A stretch of 64,000 bases of DNA from Parasedimentitalea marina. Lineage in GTDB: Bacteria; Pseudomonadota; Alphaproteobacteria; Rhodobacterales; Rhodobacteraceae. The translations under genes and the position numbers were made by a program. The first letter of the stretch is position 1. Each line of letters starts with the position of its first letter. Below, piece after piece: positions 17,562 through 25,087 of the stretch. The notes under the pieces were generated by a model that was not told where the DNA came from, searched no databases, and saw only the letters and a program-made list of their open reading frames with translations. The stretch is taken from the NCBI RefSeq assembly GCF_004006175.1, contig NZ_CP033219.1, positions 4,340,001-4,404,000 on the forward strand, in the 5' to 3' direction.

Positions 17562-18070
17562 AGGCTGGCTCCAATTTTCGAGAACTGGCCTTTGTGAAAC
17601 AACAAGGGATTCTTGTCGTCCTTGCTGATGCGGCATACGCGGCCCAGATAAATCTCGTGATCTCCGCCGGCGAAGCGGTCGACAGTCTCACACTCTAAAA
17701 CAGCCGAAGCCTGAGCTAATACCGGGATGCCATTCAGCCCCGTGCGCCAATCAACACCAGCGAATTTATCTTCGGATGGACGTGAGAAGTTCAGAGCCAG
17801 GTCTTTTGACTGGTCGCATAGAATGTTGATGGCAAAAGACGAGTGAGAGCGGAAAGCGGTCAGGCTGGGCGCCTTCAACGACAAGCTCCACAAGATAAGC
17901 GGTGGATCCAGCGATACTGACGAAAATGAGTTAGCGGCGAGCCCGACGGGGGCGCCATTGTCGCCGATCGTTGTGATAATTGTTACCCCTGTTGCGAACT
18001 GGCCCAAGACATCGCGAAGGGCTAAAGGGTCGATGCTCTCGACGCTGAGATCTGTAGCAAGCGCGTTCAT
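17558..18070 (-). CDS. Flavin reductase (FMN reductase of a two-component monooxygenase)
   Basis: A 170-residue flavin reductase-like domain protein of the HpaC/DIM6 type, which uses NAD(P)H to supply reduced FMN to a partner oxygenase. Visible family features are LGQFATGVTIITT near the N-terminus, LAANSFSSVSLDPPLILWSL (flavin binding), SFAINILCDQ and the LVFHKGQF-like LLFHKGQF at the C-terminus. It is divergent from the luciferase-like monooxygenase, its obvious partner, 235 bp away. The intergenic region holds two candidate operators. Confidence 0.92.
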   Translation of the reverse strand: MNALATDLSVESIDPLALRDVLGQFATGVTIITTIGDNGAPVGLAANSFSSVSLDPPLILWSLSLKAPSLTAFRSHSSFAINILCDQSKDLALNFSRPSEDKFAGVDWRTGLNGIPVLAQASAVLECETVDRFAGGDHEIYLGRVCRISKDDKNPLLFHKGQFSKIGASL

Positions 18071-18125
18071 TTTTCTATCCTACTGATACGTTTCAACCAC
18101 AAACATTCATGAGAAATGTCATTTT

Positions 18126-18148
18126 AACAACTTATGAGATCTTATATC
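18126..18148. promoter_or_regulatory. 23-bp element, copy 1
   Basis: The 23 bases here match the minus strand of 23312-23334 at 20 positions. The core is AACAACTTATGAG followed by a second CTTAT one helical turn on. It lies 56 bp upstream of the flavin reductase start, in the divergent promoter region. Confidence 0.6.
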
Positions 18149-18177
18149 TGCTCTCAGTTTTTTTGATGCCGTGATTT

Positions 18178-18190
18178 TTCCGTGACGGAA
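18178..18190. promoter_or_regulatory. Perfect dyad TTCCGTGACGGAA
   Basis: Six-base perfect arms around a single central base, in the divergent region between the flavin reductase and the monooxygenase. A candidate dimeric-regulator site; the regulator is not identified. Confidence 0.45.
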
Positions 18191-18305
18191 GAGTGCTACC
18201 AAGGCTATCTGAATATCTGATAACATACATTAGAAACCATCATTATCTCTGCAGGCTGTCGTCTGACATATTTGAAGAAACTCGAGGTCATGTCCGGAGA
18301 CGCAG

Positions 18306-19403
18306 ATGCAGTTATCATTTTTCACAATGCCCATTCACCCGCTGAACAAGCCTGTATGGCAAAGTATTCAGGAGGACCGTGAAGCATTTATCCTGGCCGA
18401 TGAGCTTGGCTTTGTGGAAGGATATTGCGGTGAGCACACCACGGATCAGGCCGAAATCATCACCTCGACCGTCGCCTTTCTTGCCAGCCTGGCCTATGAA
18501 ACCAAGAATATCCGGTTGGGCACTGGCACAGTAAATCTGCCCAATTCGCATCCCGCACGGGTCGCTGCTGAGGTGGCGATGCTGGATCATATGCTGAAGG
18601 GCCGTTTTAATTTTGGTATTTCGCCCGGCGGGTTGATGTCGGACGCCGAAGTGTTTGGTAACCTTGATAAAGATCGCAACGCTATGTTTATCGAGTGCAT
18701 CAACATGGTGCTGCAGATCTGGGAAGGCAAAGCACCTTACAACTTGCAGGGCGACTATTATTCGGTGACCACCGAGAAAACCATGATGCCGGAAATCGGA
18801 CAGGGCGAATTTATTAAACCCTACCAGGATCCGCATCCGCCGATTGTCGGCACTGTTGTAGCCCCGTACTCTAAGGGTGTTACCGCCATGGCAGCACGTG
18901 GATGGGAGCCGATTTCTGCAAACTTCTTACTGCCCAAATGGGTCGCTACCCATTGGCCAAACTATGCCGAGGGCTGTGCCCAGGGCGGGCGGGAAGCCAA
19001 ATTTGAAAATTGGAGCGTGGCCAAGAACCTCTGTGTCGCAGACGACATGGCAACGGCTAAACGCTATGCCCGCGATCCTAACAGCCCCTATGTTCTGTAT
19101 TTCAAACAACTGCTGACCAAGCTGCGCTCGGGCGGACGATTGAATCTGTTCAAAGAAGATCAGAACATGAATGACGAGGATGTGACGCTAGATTACGTGC
19201 TGGATCGTCTGGTCATTTACGGTGATCCGTCAAGTGTGGCCGATCAGGTTCTGGCCTTCCAAGAGCAGACCGGCCCCTTTGGTAAGTTGGTCTATGCGGG
19301 TCAGGATTGGCTGGACTATAATCTGGGCCGCCGTTCGATGATCTTAATGGCAGAGCAGGTTCTGCCCAAAATCAACACAGCAATTGGGGCGGGTGAACAA
19401 TGA
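18306..19403 (+). CDS. LLM-class flavin-dependent monooxygenase
   Basis: A 365-residue luciferase-like (TIM-barrel) monooxygenase that would use FMNH2 and O2. Family features include GYCGEHTTDQAEI in the early barrel, IRLGTGTVNLPNSHPARVAAEVAMLDHMLKGRF (shown here in description only as the GTGTVNLP and HPARVAAE motifs) and GISPGGLMSDAE. Length and pattern fit the type II Baeyer-Villiger/alkanal group, which needs a separate flavin reductase; that partner is the divergent neighbour. Its stop overlaps the start of a lactonase-like hydrolase (ATGA), consistent with an oxygenase making an ester or lactone that the hydrolase opens. Substrate is unknown. Confidence 0.88.
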   Translation: MQLSFFTMPIHPLNKPVWQSIQEDREAFILADELGFVEGYCGEHTTDQAEIITSTVAFLASLAYETKNIRLGTGTVNLPNSHPARVAAEVAMLDHMLKGRFNFGISPGGLMSDAEVFGNLDKDRNAMFIECINMVLQIWEGKAPYNLQGDYYSVTTEKTMMPEIGQGEFIKPYQDPHPPIVGTVVAPYSKGVTAMAARGWEPISANFLLPKWVATHWPNYAEGCAQGGREAKFENWSVAKNLCVADDMATAKRYARDPNSPYVLYFKQLLTKLRSGGRLNLFKEDQNMNDEDVTLDYVLDRLVIYGDPSSVADQVLAFQEQTGPFGKLVYAGQDWLDYNLGRRSMILMAEQVLPKINTAIGAGEQ

Positions 19404-20215
19404 GCAACCTGGTAACAGGACAGGTGACCACCGCAGGCGGGGTCCGTATCTCATATCAAATCGACGGAGCGGAAGACGCGCCTTGGATCGTGCTTTCTAA
19501 TTCCTTGGCAACGGATCGGCGGGTGTGGGACCCACAGATGGAGGCGCTGACCAAGTCGCGGTGTGTTTTGCGATATGATGCCCGTGGCCATGGTCAAAGT
19601 GGTCCGGGTACACCGCCCTATAATCTGGGCTTGCTTGCAGATGATGTTGTTGCGTTGATGGACCATCTTGGTATCGAAACGGCTGAATTCATGGGCATTT
19701 CACTTGGTGGTATGACTGGCCTGGCCTTGGCAATTGCACATCCGAAACGGGTCAGTAAGCTGATTTGCTGCGATGCTCGAGCCGATTCTCCGGATGCCTA
19801 TAAAGCTATCTGGGACGGGAATATCGCACGCTTGCATGAAAACGGCATCAGTGTCCTATGTGAGCCCACAATGGAGCGTTGGTTTACTGCTGGATTTCTT
19901 GCAGATACGGCGAATTCAGAAACCCTGACCACTGTTCGCTCGATGATCAATACAACTGCTGCCGCAGGGTATGAGGGCGCGGCGCGCGCGCTGCAGAACC
20001 TTGATTTATTGCCCAATCTGCCAAAAATATCCTGTGCCGTTTTATATGCAACTGGTGAGTTTGACATGGCGGCACCTGTGCCGGTTATGCAGGCAATGTG
20101 TGACGCGACTCCGCAGGCTGAGTTCGTTGTGATCGAAGGGGCAGCTCATTTGTCGAACCTGGAACAGCCAGACAGTTTCACCAAAGCCGTTACGGCGTTT
20201 TTGGGTTTGAAGTAA
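19400..20215 (+). CDS. Alpha/beta hydrolase, 3-oxoadipate enol-lactonase-like
   Basis: A 271-residue alpha/beta hydrolase resembling PcaD. The nucleophile elbow GISLGG supplies the catalytic Ser (about residue 100); the early NSLATDRRVWDPQ and RYDARGHGQS motifs and the late catalytic His (GAAHLSNLEQP) match the enol-lactonase group. Coupled to the monooxygenase by an ATGA overlap, so it most likely hydrolyses the lactone or ester formed by that enzyme. No other protocatechuate-pathway genes are present, so a true PcaD role is unlikely. Confidence 0.88.
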   Translation: MSNLVTGQVTTAGGVRISYQIDGAEDAPWIVLSNSLATDRRVWDPQMEALTKSRCVLRYDARGHGQSGPGTPPYNLGLLADDVVALMDHLGIETAEFMGISLGGMTGLALAIAHPKRVSKLICCDARADSPDAYKAIWDGNIARLHENGISVLCEPTMERWFTAGFLADTANSETLTTVRSMINTTAAAGYEGAARALQNLDLLPNLPKISCAVLYATGEFDMAAPVPVMQAMCDATPQAEFVVIEGAAHLSNLEQPDSFTKAVTAFLGLK

Positions 20216-20217
20216 AA

Positions 20218-20253
20218 CTTAGTGGCGGGGAGTACAGGCCACTCGCCACTAAG
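20218..20253 (+). terminator. Stem-loop after the hydrolase gene
   Basis: CTTAGTGGCG and CGCCACTAAG form a 10-bp perfect stem around a 16-base loop immediately after the stop codon. There is no T-run, so it may be a weak terminator or an mRNA-stability element. Confidence 0.55.
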
Positions 20254-20428
20254 GTCCAGCAAGGTTCACAGAATAATCCGAATGGCGAGCTGGCCAGTCC
20301 AATGGTCAGCCCGTGCCTTAGGACGTAGACTGTCTATGGGCAGGCTGAGAACGATGAAAATAGCACCGTCGCAAAATTATTCCACCCAATGAGTAATCGC
20401 GACATTGCCCAACGTCATGGAGAGAGTG

Positions 20429-21226
20429 ATGCCTATAGATGCTCTACCTCAAATAATGGTAGCGCCAAATGGCGCGCGACGCACAACCCGGGATCATCCT
20501 TCAGTGCCGATGCAATTGGACGATACCATCGCCACCGCACTTGCGTGCAAAGCGGCGGGCGCCGGCGGGTTGCATGCTCATGTGCGTGACACTGATGGGG
20601 GGCATATTCTGGATGCAGGTCTGTATTTGGAATTGCTGGCTGAGATGAAACACCGCGCGCCCGATTTTACCGTGCAAATAACGACCGAGGCCGTGGGCCA
20701 ATACACCCCGAAAGAACAACGGGCGCTGGTTACGGCGGTCATGCCAGACTTTGTTTCAATCGCCCTGCGCGAAATGGTAGCAGGCGAAGACGACAAGGAT
20801 CTGTGCAAGTTCTATCACTGGGCCTATGTGTCAGGGATCGGCGTGCAGCATATTCTTTACACCCCTGAGGAAGTCTTGAAACTGGCTTCATTTGTTGAAA
20901 AAGGGGTGATTCCAGCGCAAGATTTGGAAGTACTGTTTGTTCTGGGCAGGTATTCGACCAACCAGCAAAGCAGTGTTTCGGATATGTCGCCATTTGTCGC
21001 CAATGCAACGCAAGTTCTTAAAGATGCTGATTGGGCGTTATGTGCCTTTGGTCAACAAGAAACCTCTTGTCTGGCCGAGGCGGTGCGCCAAGGCGGCAAA
21101 GCGCGGATTGGTTTTGAAAACAATCTGCACAACAGCGACGGGTCAATTGCGGTGGACAATGCGGAACGTGTTCACGAACTGGTTGCCGAACTAAAGCGTG
21201 AAAAATTGGCGGACATGCCAAATTGA
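20429..21226 (+). CDS. Beta-keto acid cleavage enzyme (BKACE, DUF849)
   Basis: A 265-residue TIM-barrel enzyme of the 3-keto-5-aminohexanoate cleavage (Kce) family, which uses zinc and acetyl-CoA to split a beta-keto acid into acetoacetate and a new acyl-CoA. The early APNGARR motif, the zinc-binding HAHVRD motif and the late GFENNLHNSDG segment are typical. The ATG at 20429 has a GGAGAG upstream; a start at 20405 would add eight residues. It sits between the monooxygenase/hydrolase pair and an AEC transporter. A role in the last steps of the same pathway is inference. Confidence 0.9.
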   Translation: MPIDALPQIMVAPNGARRTTRDHPSVPMQLDDTIATALACKAAGAGGLHAHVRDTDGGHILDAGLYLELLAEMKHRAPDFTVQITTEAVGQYTPKEQRALVTAVMPDFVSIALREMVAGEDDKDLCKFYHWAYVSGIGVQHILYTPEEVLKLASFVEKGVIPAQDLEVLFVLGRYSTNQQSSVSDMSPFVANATQVLKDADWALCAFGQQETSCLAEAVRQGGKARIGFENNLHNSDGSIAVDNAERVHELVAELKREKLADMPN

Positions 21227-21234
21227 TCTTTGCC

Positions 21235-22116
21235 ATGGTAAATGTTCTGGCCCCTATCTTTGCTATTACGTTAATTGGTTTTGTGCTTGGGCGATCCAAG
21301 ATTGAACTTCACGCGGGAACGCTCAGCACAACTGTTCTTTTGGTTGCTACGCCTGCGCTGATCTTCTCGTCTCTCACATCCTATGGTGTGACACCCACGA
21401 TGTTGTTGGAAATGGCCGCAGCGGCGATTCTTTGTCTATCGGCTTCTGCCGTGTTGAGCATGCTGACTATCAAGATGTTCGGCTTGTCCATGCGGTCCTT
21501 TCTGCCTAGCCTGATGTTGCCAAATTCCGGAAACATGGGCCTGCCACTGGTCATGCTGGCCTTTGGGGACGAGGGGCTGAAACTGGGCGTGTCCTATTTT
21601 TTTTTTGTTGCGCTTGTCCAGCACTCTGTTGGTTTTTCGATCGCCTCGGGCAGTTATTCTATGAGTCATCTGTTAAAGCAGCCGCTGATCTACGCTGTGG
21701 CTGCGGTGATCCTGGTTTCCACAACAGGGATAGCCGTTCCTGAGGTCGTTTTGACCACCACTGAAATACTTGGCGGAATGATGGTTCCTGCAATGTTGAT
21801 ACTTCTTGGCAGTTCACTGGCGGGGCTAACAATCTCGGACTTAAGGCCGGCGCTCGTCGTGGCTGTCTCCAGACTGGTAATAGGGGTGCTATCCGCACTC
21901 GCTGTCATCTGGGTTTTGGGTTTAGAGGGCAGGGTTGCGGGGGTGGTGTTTTTGCTGTCCACGATGCCAACGGCGATCATAACTTATGTGTTTGCACAAC
22001 GTTACCGCCCAGAACCGGGCCAGATCGCCAGCGCAGTGGTTGCATCAACGCTGTTGACCTTTGGTTGCCTGCCTTTTCTGCTATGGTTTGCGGTAAAAGT
22101 TTTGGAGCAGAGTTAA
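21235..22116 (+). CDS. AEC-family transporter (auxin efflux carrier-like)
   Basis: A 293-residue membrane protein with about ten hydrophobic segments in two halves, matching the Mem_trans/AEC family, whose bacterial members move malonate, malate or other small organic acids. The MLPNSGNMGLPLVMLAFG segment is the conserved Asn/Gly crossover of the first half. The ATG at 21235 is chosen because it gives the usual N-terminus; a TTG at 21223 overlapping the BKACE stop is a real alternative. It probably imports or exports an acid tied to the neighbouring pathway. Confidence 0.88.
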   Translation: MVNVLAPIFAITLIGFVLGRSKIELHAGTLSTTVLLVATPALIFSSLTSYGVTPTMLLEMAAAAILCLSASAVLSMLTIKMFGLSMRSFLPSLMLPNSGNMGLPLVMLAFGDEGLKLGVSYFFFVALVQHSVGFSIASGSYSMSHLLKQPLIYAVAAVILVSTTGIAVPEVVLTTTEILGGMMVPAMLILLGSSLAGLTISDLRPALVVAVSRLVIGVLSALAVIWVLGLEGRVAGVVFLLSTMPTAIITYVFAQRYRPEPGQIASAVVASTLLTFGCLPFLLWFAVKVLEQS

Positions 22117-22199
22117 CAGCTTAATTGGTTTTATGTATCATTTGCTTGATAGTGATCGAAGTGTTTTTGGTTCCCCTTCAACAATTGCGGCTCTGATAT

Positions 22200-23129
22200 A
22201 TGAAGAATGTAAAAATCCAACACTTGCGGTTCTTTGTTGCTGTCTACGAAGAGAATTCGATAACTGCCGCTGCTAATCGTGTTCATGCCACTCAGTCGGG
22301 TGTCAGCATGCAAATCCGCGACCTGGAAACGATCCTGGGCTTGACCCTGTTTGATCGGGCGTCGACGGGGGTGACACCGACCAAAGCCGGCGATCGGATC
22401 TATTGGCGGGCAACCCGGATTCTGTTGGAAATTGACGAGTTGCAAGAGGATGTCGCAACACATACGGACGAGCTGTATGGCTGTGTTCGGGCGGGCATCA
22501 TGCCAACTTTTGCAAAATCAATTCTGGCTCCGGCCCTGATCAGGTTCTCAGAACAAAATCCCTATGTCGACGTCAAAATTACCGAAGGCTATAGCGAAAT
22601 TCTTACCACCAAAGTCGCAAATGGTGAATTGGACCTTGCTGTTGTCCCAGGTGGCGATATCCCGGTTGGTGTTCGTTCTTCGCATGTTGAAACGGATATA
22701 GAAGTTCTAATTCAAAGATGCACCACTGACAGCCAGTCCCGTGAACTCGTCAATTTGGCTTCCGCACCTCCATTAAAGATTATGCTTCCAGGTCCGGGCA
22801 ATGCGCGCCGCTCCAAAATCGATCAGTACCTTAGCAATTTCTGTGCTTCTGATCATATGATCATGGAGCTGGACAGTATGATGACCACATTGGATATGGT
22901 GAACCGCGGCGAGTGGTCAGCAATTGTCCCTGGGTGTCTGTGTATCGCAAATATTGATGACAAAAATATGCGACTGTCACCGGTGTTGGATCCTCCTCTG
23001 ACCGTCGATTACTTGTTGATCGAACCGATAACAAAAGCGCGAAGCAAAGCAGTACAGGTCTTTGCCGGCGAACTGTGTGATGAAATCGAACGCGGTTGCC
23101 AACAATGCCGAGATCAATTCACTTCATAA
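22200..23129 (+). CDS. LysR-family transcriptional regulator
   Basis: A 309-residue LysR regulator. The N-terminal winged helix (residues about 6-64: LRFFVAVYEENSITAAANRVHATQSGVSMQIRD, given as the NSITAAANRVHATQSGVS core) is followed by a periplasmic-binding-fold effector domain (about 93-300). It faces no divergent gene; it lies after the AEC gene and about 380 bp before the TRAP/TTT operon, so it could act on either block. A copy of the 23-bp shared element lies between it and that operon. Confidence 0.92.
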   Translation: MKNVKIQHLRFFVAVYEENSITAAANRVHATQSGVSMQIRDLETILGLTLFDRASTGVTPTKAGDRIYWRATRILLEIDELQEDVATHTDELYGCVRAGIMPTFAKSILAPALIRFSEQNPYVDVKITEGYSEILTTKVANGELDLAVVPGGDIPVGVRSSHVETDIEVLIQRCTTDSQSRELVNLASAPPLKIMLPGPGNARRSKIDQYLSNFCASDHMIMELDSMMTTLDMVNRGEWSAIVPGCLCIANIDDKNMRLSPVLDPPLTVDYLLIEPITKARSKAVQVFAGELCDEIERGCQQCRDQFTS

Positions 23130-23511
23130 TTTAGTTATTTTTCAAAGTGTAATGTAGTGCTTAGTCGGCTGGTAAGTCGAGTTTCCCAACAGTCAAACCG
23201 GTGTCGTATTTGGCCATGTCGCGGTAACACGCGGCGGTCTTTTTGCGGCTTGTGCTTGAGGTAAAATTTGGGACCTGAAATCAAGGCCGGGTATCAAGAA
23301 AACTGAACACAGACATAAGTACTCATAAGTTGTTTTGGTGTCGGGAAAAGGTACAATTTGGAGTCAAGAAAGGGCGAAGGTGCCAAATTATGCTAAGAGA
23401 CCGGACATCGTTCAATGGAGGAACAGCAGCGTTGGGCATAGCTGATCAGCAGCTGGGCCGTGCCGTCAATTTGCCCTTGAGCGTCCAGATTAATCAGCGC
23501 GGTGCAGCTTA
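23130..23511. other. Gene-poor region with possible gene remnants
   Basis: I see no convincing intact gene in this 382-bp gap. On the minus strand (about 23162-23275) there is a coding-like stretch ending in KYDTGLTVGKLDLPAD and a stop, without an upstream start. On the plus strand a 60-codon frame ends (TAATG) exactly on the ATG of the next gene; its product, ending LPLSVQINQRGAA, is unrecognised. Both may be remnants of decayed genes. Copy 2 of the 23-bp element is also here. Confidence 0.4.
23312..23334. promoter_or_regulatory. 23-bp element, copy 2
   Basis: Read on the minus strand it matches 18126-18148 at 20 of 23 positions, with two ACTTATG blocks ten bases apart. Relative to the downstream TRAP/TTT operon it has the same orientation that copy 1 has to the flavin reductase gene. 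Confidence 0.6.
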
Positions 23512-24492
23512 ATGACTGTCACTCTCAAATTTGGCGGATACCAAGGGGATCAATCCGTTCATACGCTAGGTGTGCTGGCCTTTTGCGATGCATTGGAACG
23601 ACATTCTGATGGTGAAGTCCGAGTTGACTTTGAGCAAAATATTTCAGCTTCCGGACGTCAGGCTTCTGATTTGTTGTCAATGACGGAAAGCGGAACGCTG
23701 GATGCTTGCTATTTTTCGTCCAGCTATCTGACCAAACGAGTGCCGGATCTGGGCTTGTTCGATCAGCACTTTTTGGCTCCGGATCGTCCCCAAACCTTTG
23801 CGATGCTGGATGGTGCGTTTGGCAAGCAGTTGGCTGCAAAAGTAGAATCGCAAACCGGGTACAAGGTCATGGGGTATTGGGACAATGGCTTGCGCCATAT
23901 CACGTCCGCTAAGGGCCCAATTCGCAGCCCGGATGATTGTCGGGGAATGACGATCCGGACGCTGGCCAACGAAGATCACCAACGCGTCTTTCGGTCGCTT
24001 GGATTTGACCCTGTGACCATCGATGTCAGTGATCTGGCAGACGCGGTCGAGGCGAGGCGTGTTGACGCGCAGGAGAACCCGCTCACAAATACCTATAATT
24101 TCGGACTGCACAAAACCCACAGCCATGTTGTTTTGACCAAACATCTGCTTGGCGTGGCGTTGGTGTTGTTCAACAAAGATAACTTCGCGTCATGGTCGAA
24201 GTCTGTTCAGAAGGCGGTGTCGGCAGCGTTGCAAGAAGCTACTGCGAAACAGCGCCATGCGGCCGTAGCTGACGACATGAGTTGCGCTAAGAACATGCGC
24301 GAACAGGGCGTTGAATTTACCAACCTTTTACCAGAGGAGCGCGCCAAGTTCGTCGCCGCTTCCCGTGACGAGGTTGCGATGATGCGCACAATCTTTGATG
24401 CCGGGTTGCTAGAATTGTTTGACCAAGAGCTGACGAAAACAGCCACAGGGTCCCGGCATCAAAACGAACAAAGATCAGGGAAGAGTGAATGA
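23512..24492 (+). CDS. TRAP transporter DctP-type binding protein lacking a signal peptide
   Basis: A 326-residue protein of the TRAP DctP family. The body is well conserved: KFGGYQGDQSVHT at the very N-terminus, GYWDNGLRHITSAKGPI, and the ligand-binding region VEARRVDAQENPLTN. Normally a 20-30 residue signal peptide precedes this body; here the protein starts directly with MTVTLKFGG and an in-frame TAA lies nine codons upstream, so no leader is encoded. No DctQ or DctM gene is near. Its stop overlaps the start of a TctB gene (ATGA). Either a 5'-truncated exported protein or a cytosolic ligand binder. Confidence 0.85.
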   Translation: MTVTLKFGGYQGDQSVHTLGVLAFCDALERHSDGEVRVDFEQNISASGRQASDLLSMTESGTLDACYFSSSYLTKRVPDLGLFDQHFLAPDRPQTFAMLDGAFGKQLAAKVESQTGYKVMGYWDNGLRHITSAKGPIRSPDDCRGMTIRTLANEDHQRVFRSLGFDPVTIDVSDLADAVEARRVDAQENPLTNTYNFGLHKTHSHVVLTKHLLGVALVLFNKDNFASWSKSVQKAVSAALQEATAKQRHAAVADDMSCAKNMREQGVEFTNLLPEERAKFVAASRDEVAMMRTIFDAGLLELFDQELTKTATGSRHQNEQRSGKSE

Positions 24493-25046
24493 AACTTGCA
24501 GTTTCCAGTGATGGAATGGGGAAAACGGTGATGATAGGGAAACTTAAATTAACCCCTGAATTGGCCGTTGTGGCGGTTCTGATGGTGCTGGCTGGCCTAA
24601 GCGTGGTCTTTATCGGTGCGCTGGTGGCCCCGCCCAAAGTTTTGATGGGTCGGTCGCTAACCGCTATTCCACCTAACTTATTCCCGATTATCGTCCTGTC
24701 TCTTCTGGGGCTTCTATGTGCTGGCTATCTGTATTGGCGCAGTCGGAATGCTGACGTGGGTGAGATTGGTGGTTTCAATTTTCAGGGGTGGGATCGCGCA
24801 GCGGCGCTCTTTGGATTGATGCTTATGTATGCACTGACGATGGAGCCATTCGGCTTTTTGATATCGTCGGCCATTTCACTGGCCCTGATCTCTTGGCTCG
24901 CGGGCAATCGCACAATTTGGCAAATTATCGCCCTGTCACTGATTGGCCCGCCAACCCTGTACCTGCTGGCCACTCGAATTTTGGCGGTGTCTCTGCCCGA
25001 ACTCAGTGCCATCGAATTTGCTTATTCACGCCTGCTGGGAGGCTGA
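24489..25046 (+). CDS. Tripartite tricarboxylate transporter TctB-family small subunit
   Basis: A 185-residue membrane protein with four to five hydrophobic segments (about 28-50, 66-86, 103-123, 128-165), matching the poorly conserved TctB family. It overlaps the TRAP-type binding protein gene by four bases and precedes TctA by 41 bp. In the complex it pairs with TctA to energise uptake of a carboxylate delivered by a TctC binding protein. A start at the second Met (MGKTVMIGK) would also work. Confidence 0.85.
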   Translation: MKLAVSSDGMGKTVMIGKLKLTPELAVVAVLMVLAGLSVVFIGALVAPPKVLMGRSLTAIPPNLFPIIVLSLLGLLCAGYLYWRSRNADVGEIGGFNFQGWDRAAALFGLMLMYALTMEPFGFLISSAISLALISWLAGNRTIWQIIALSLIGPPTLYLLATRILAVSLPELSAIEFAYSRLLGG

Positions 25047-25087
25047 GAAAACAATGAATGCCGATCCTAAATCTAAAGGAAAAATGA

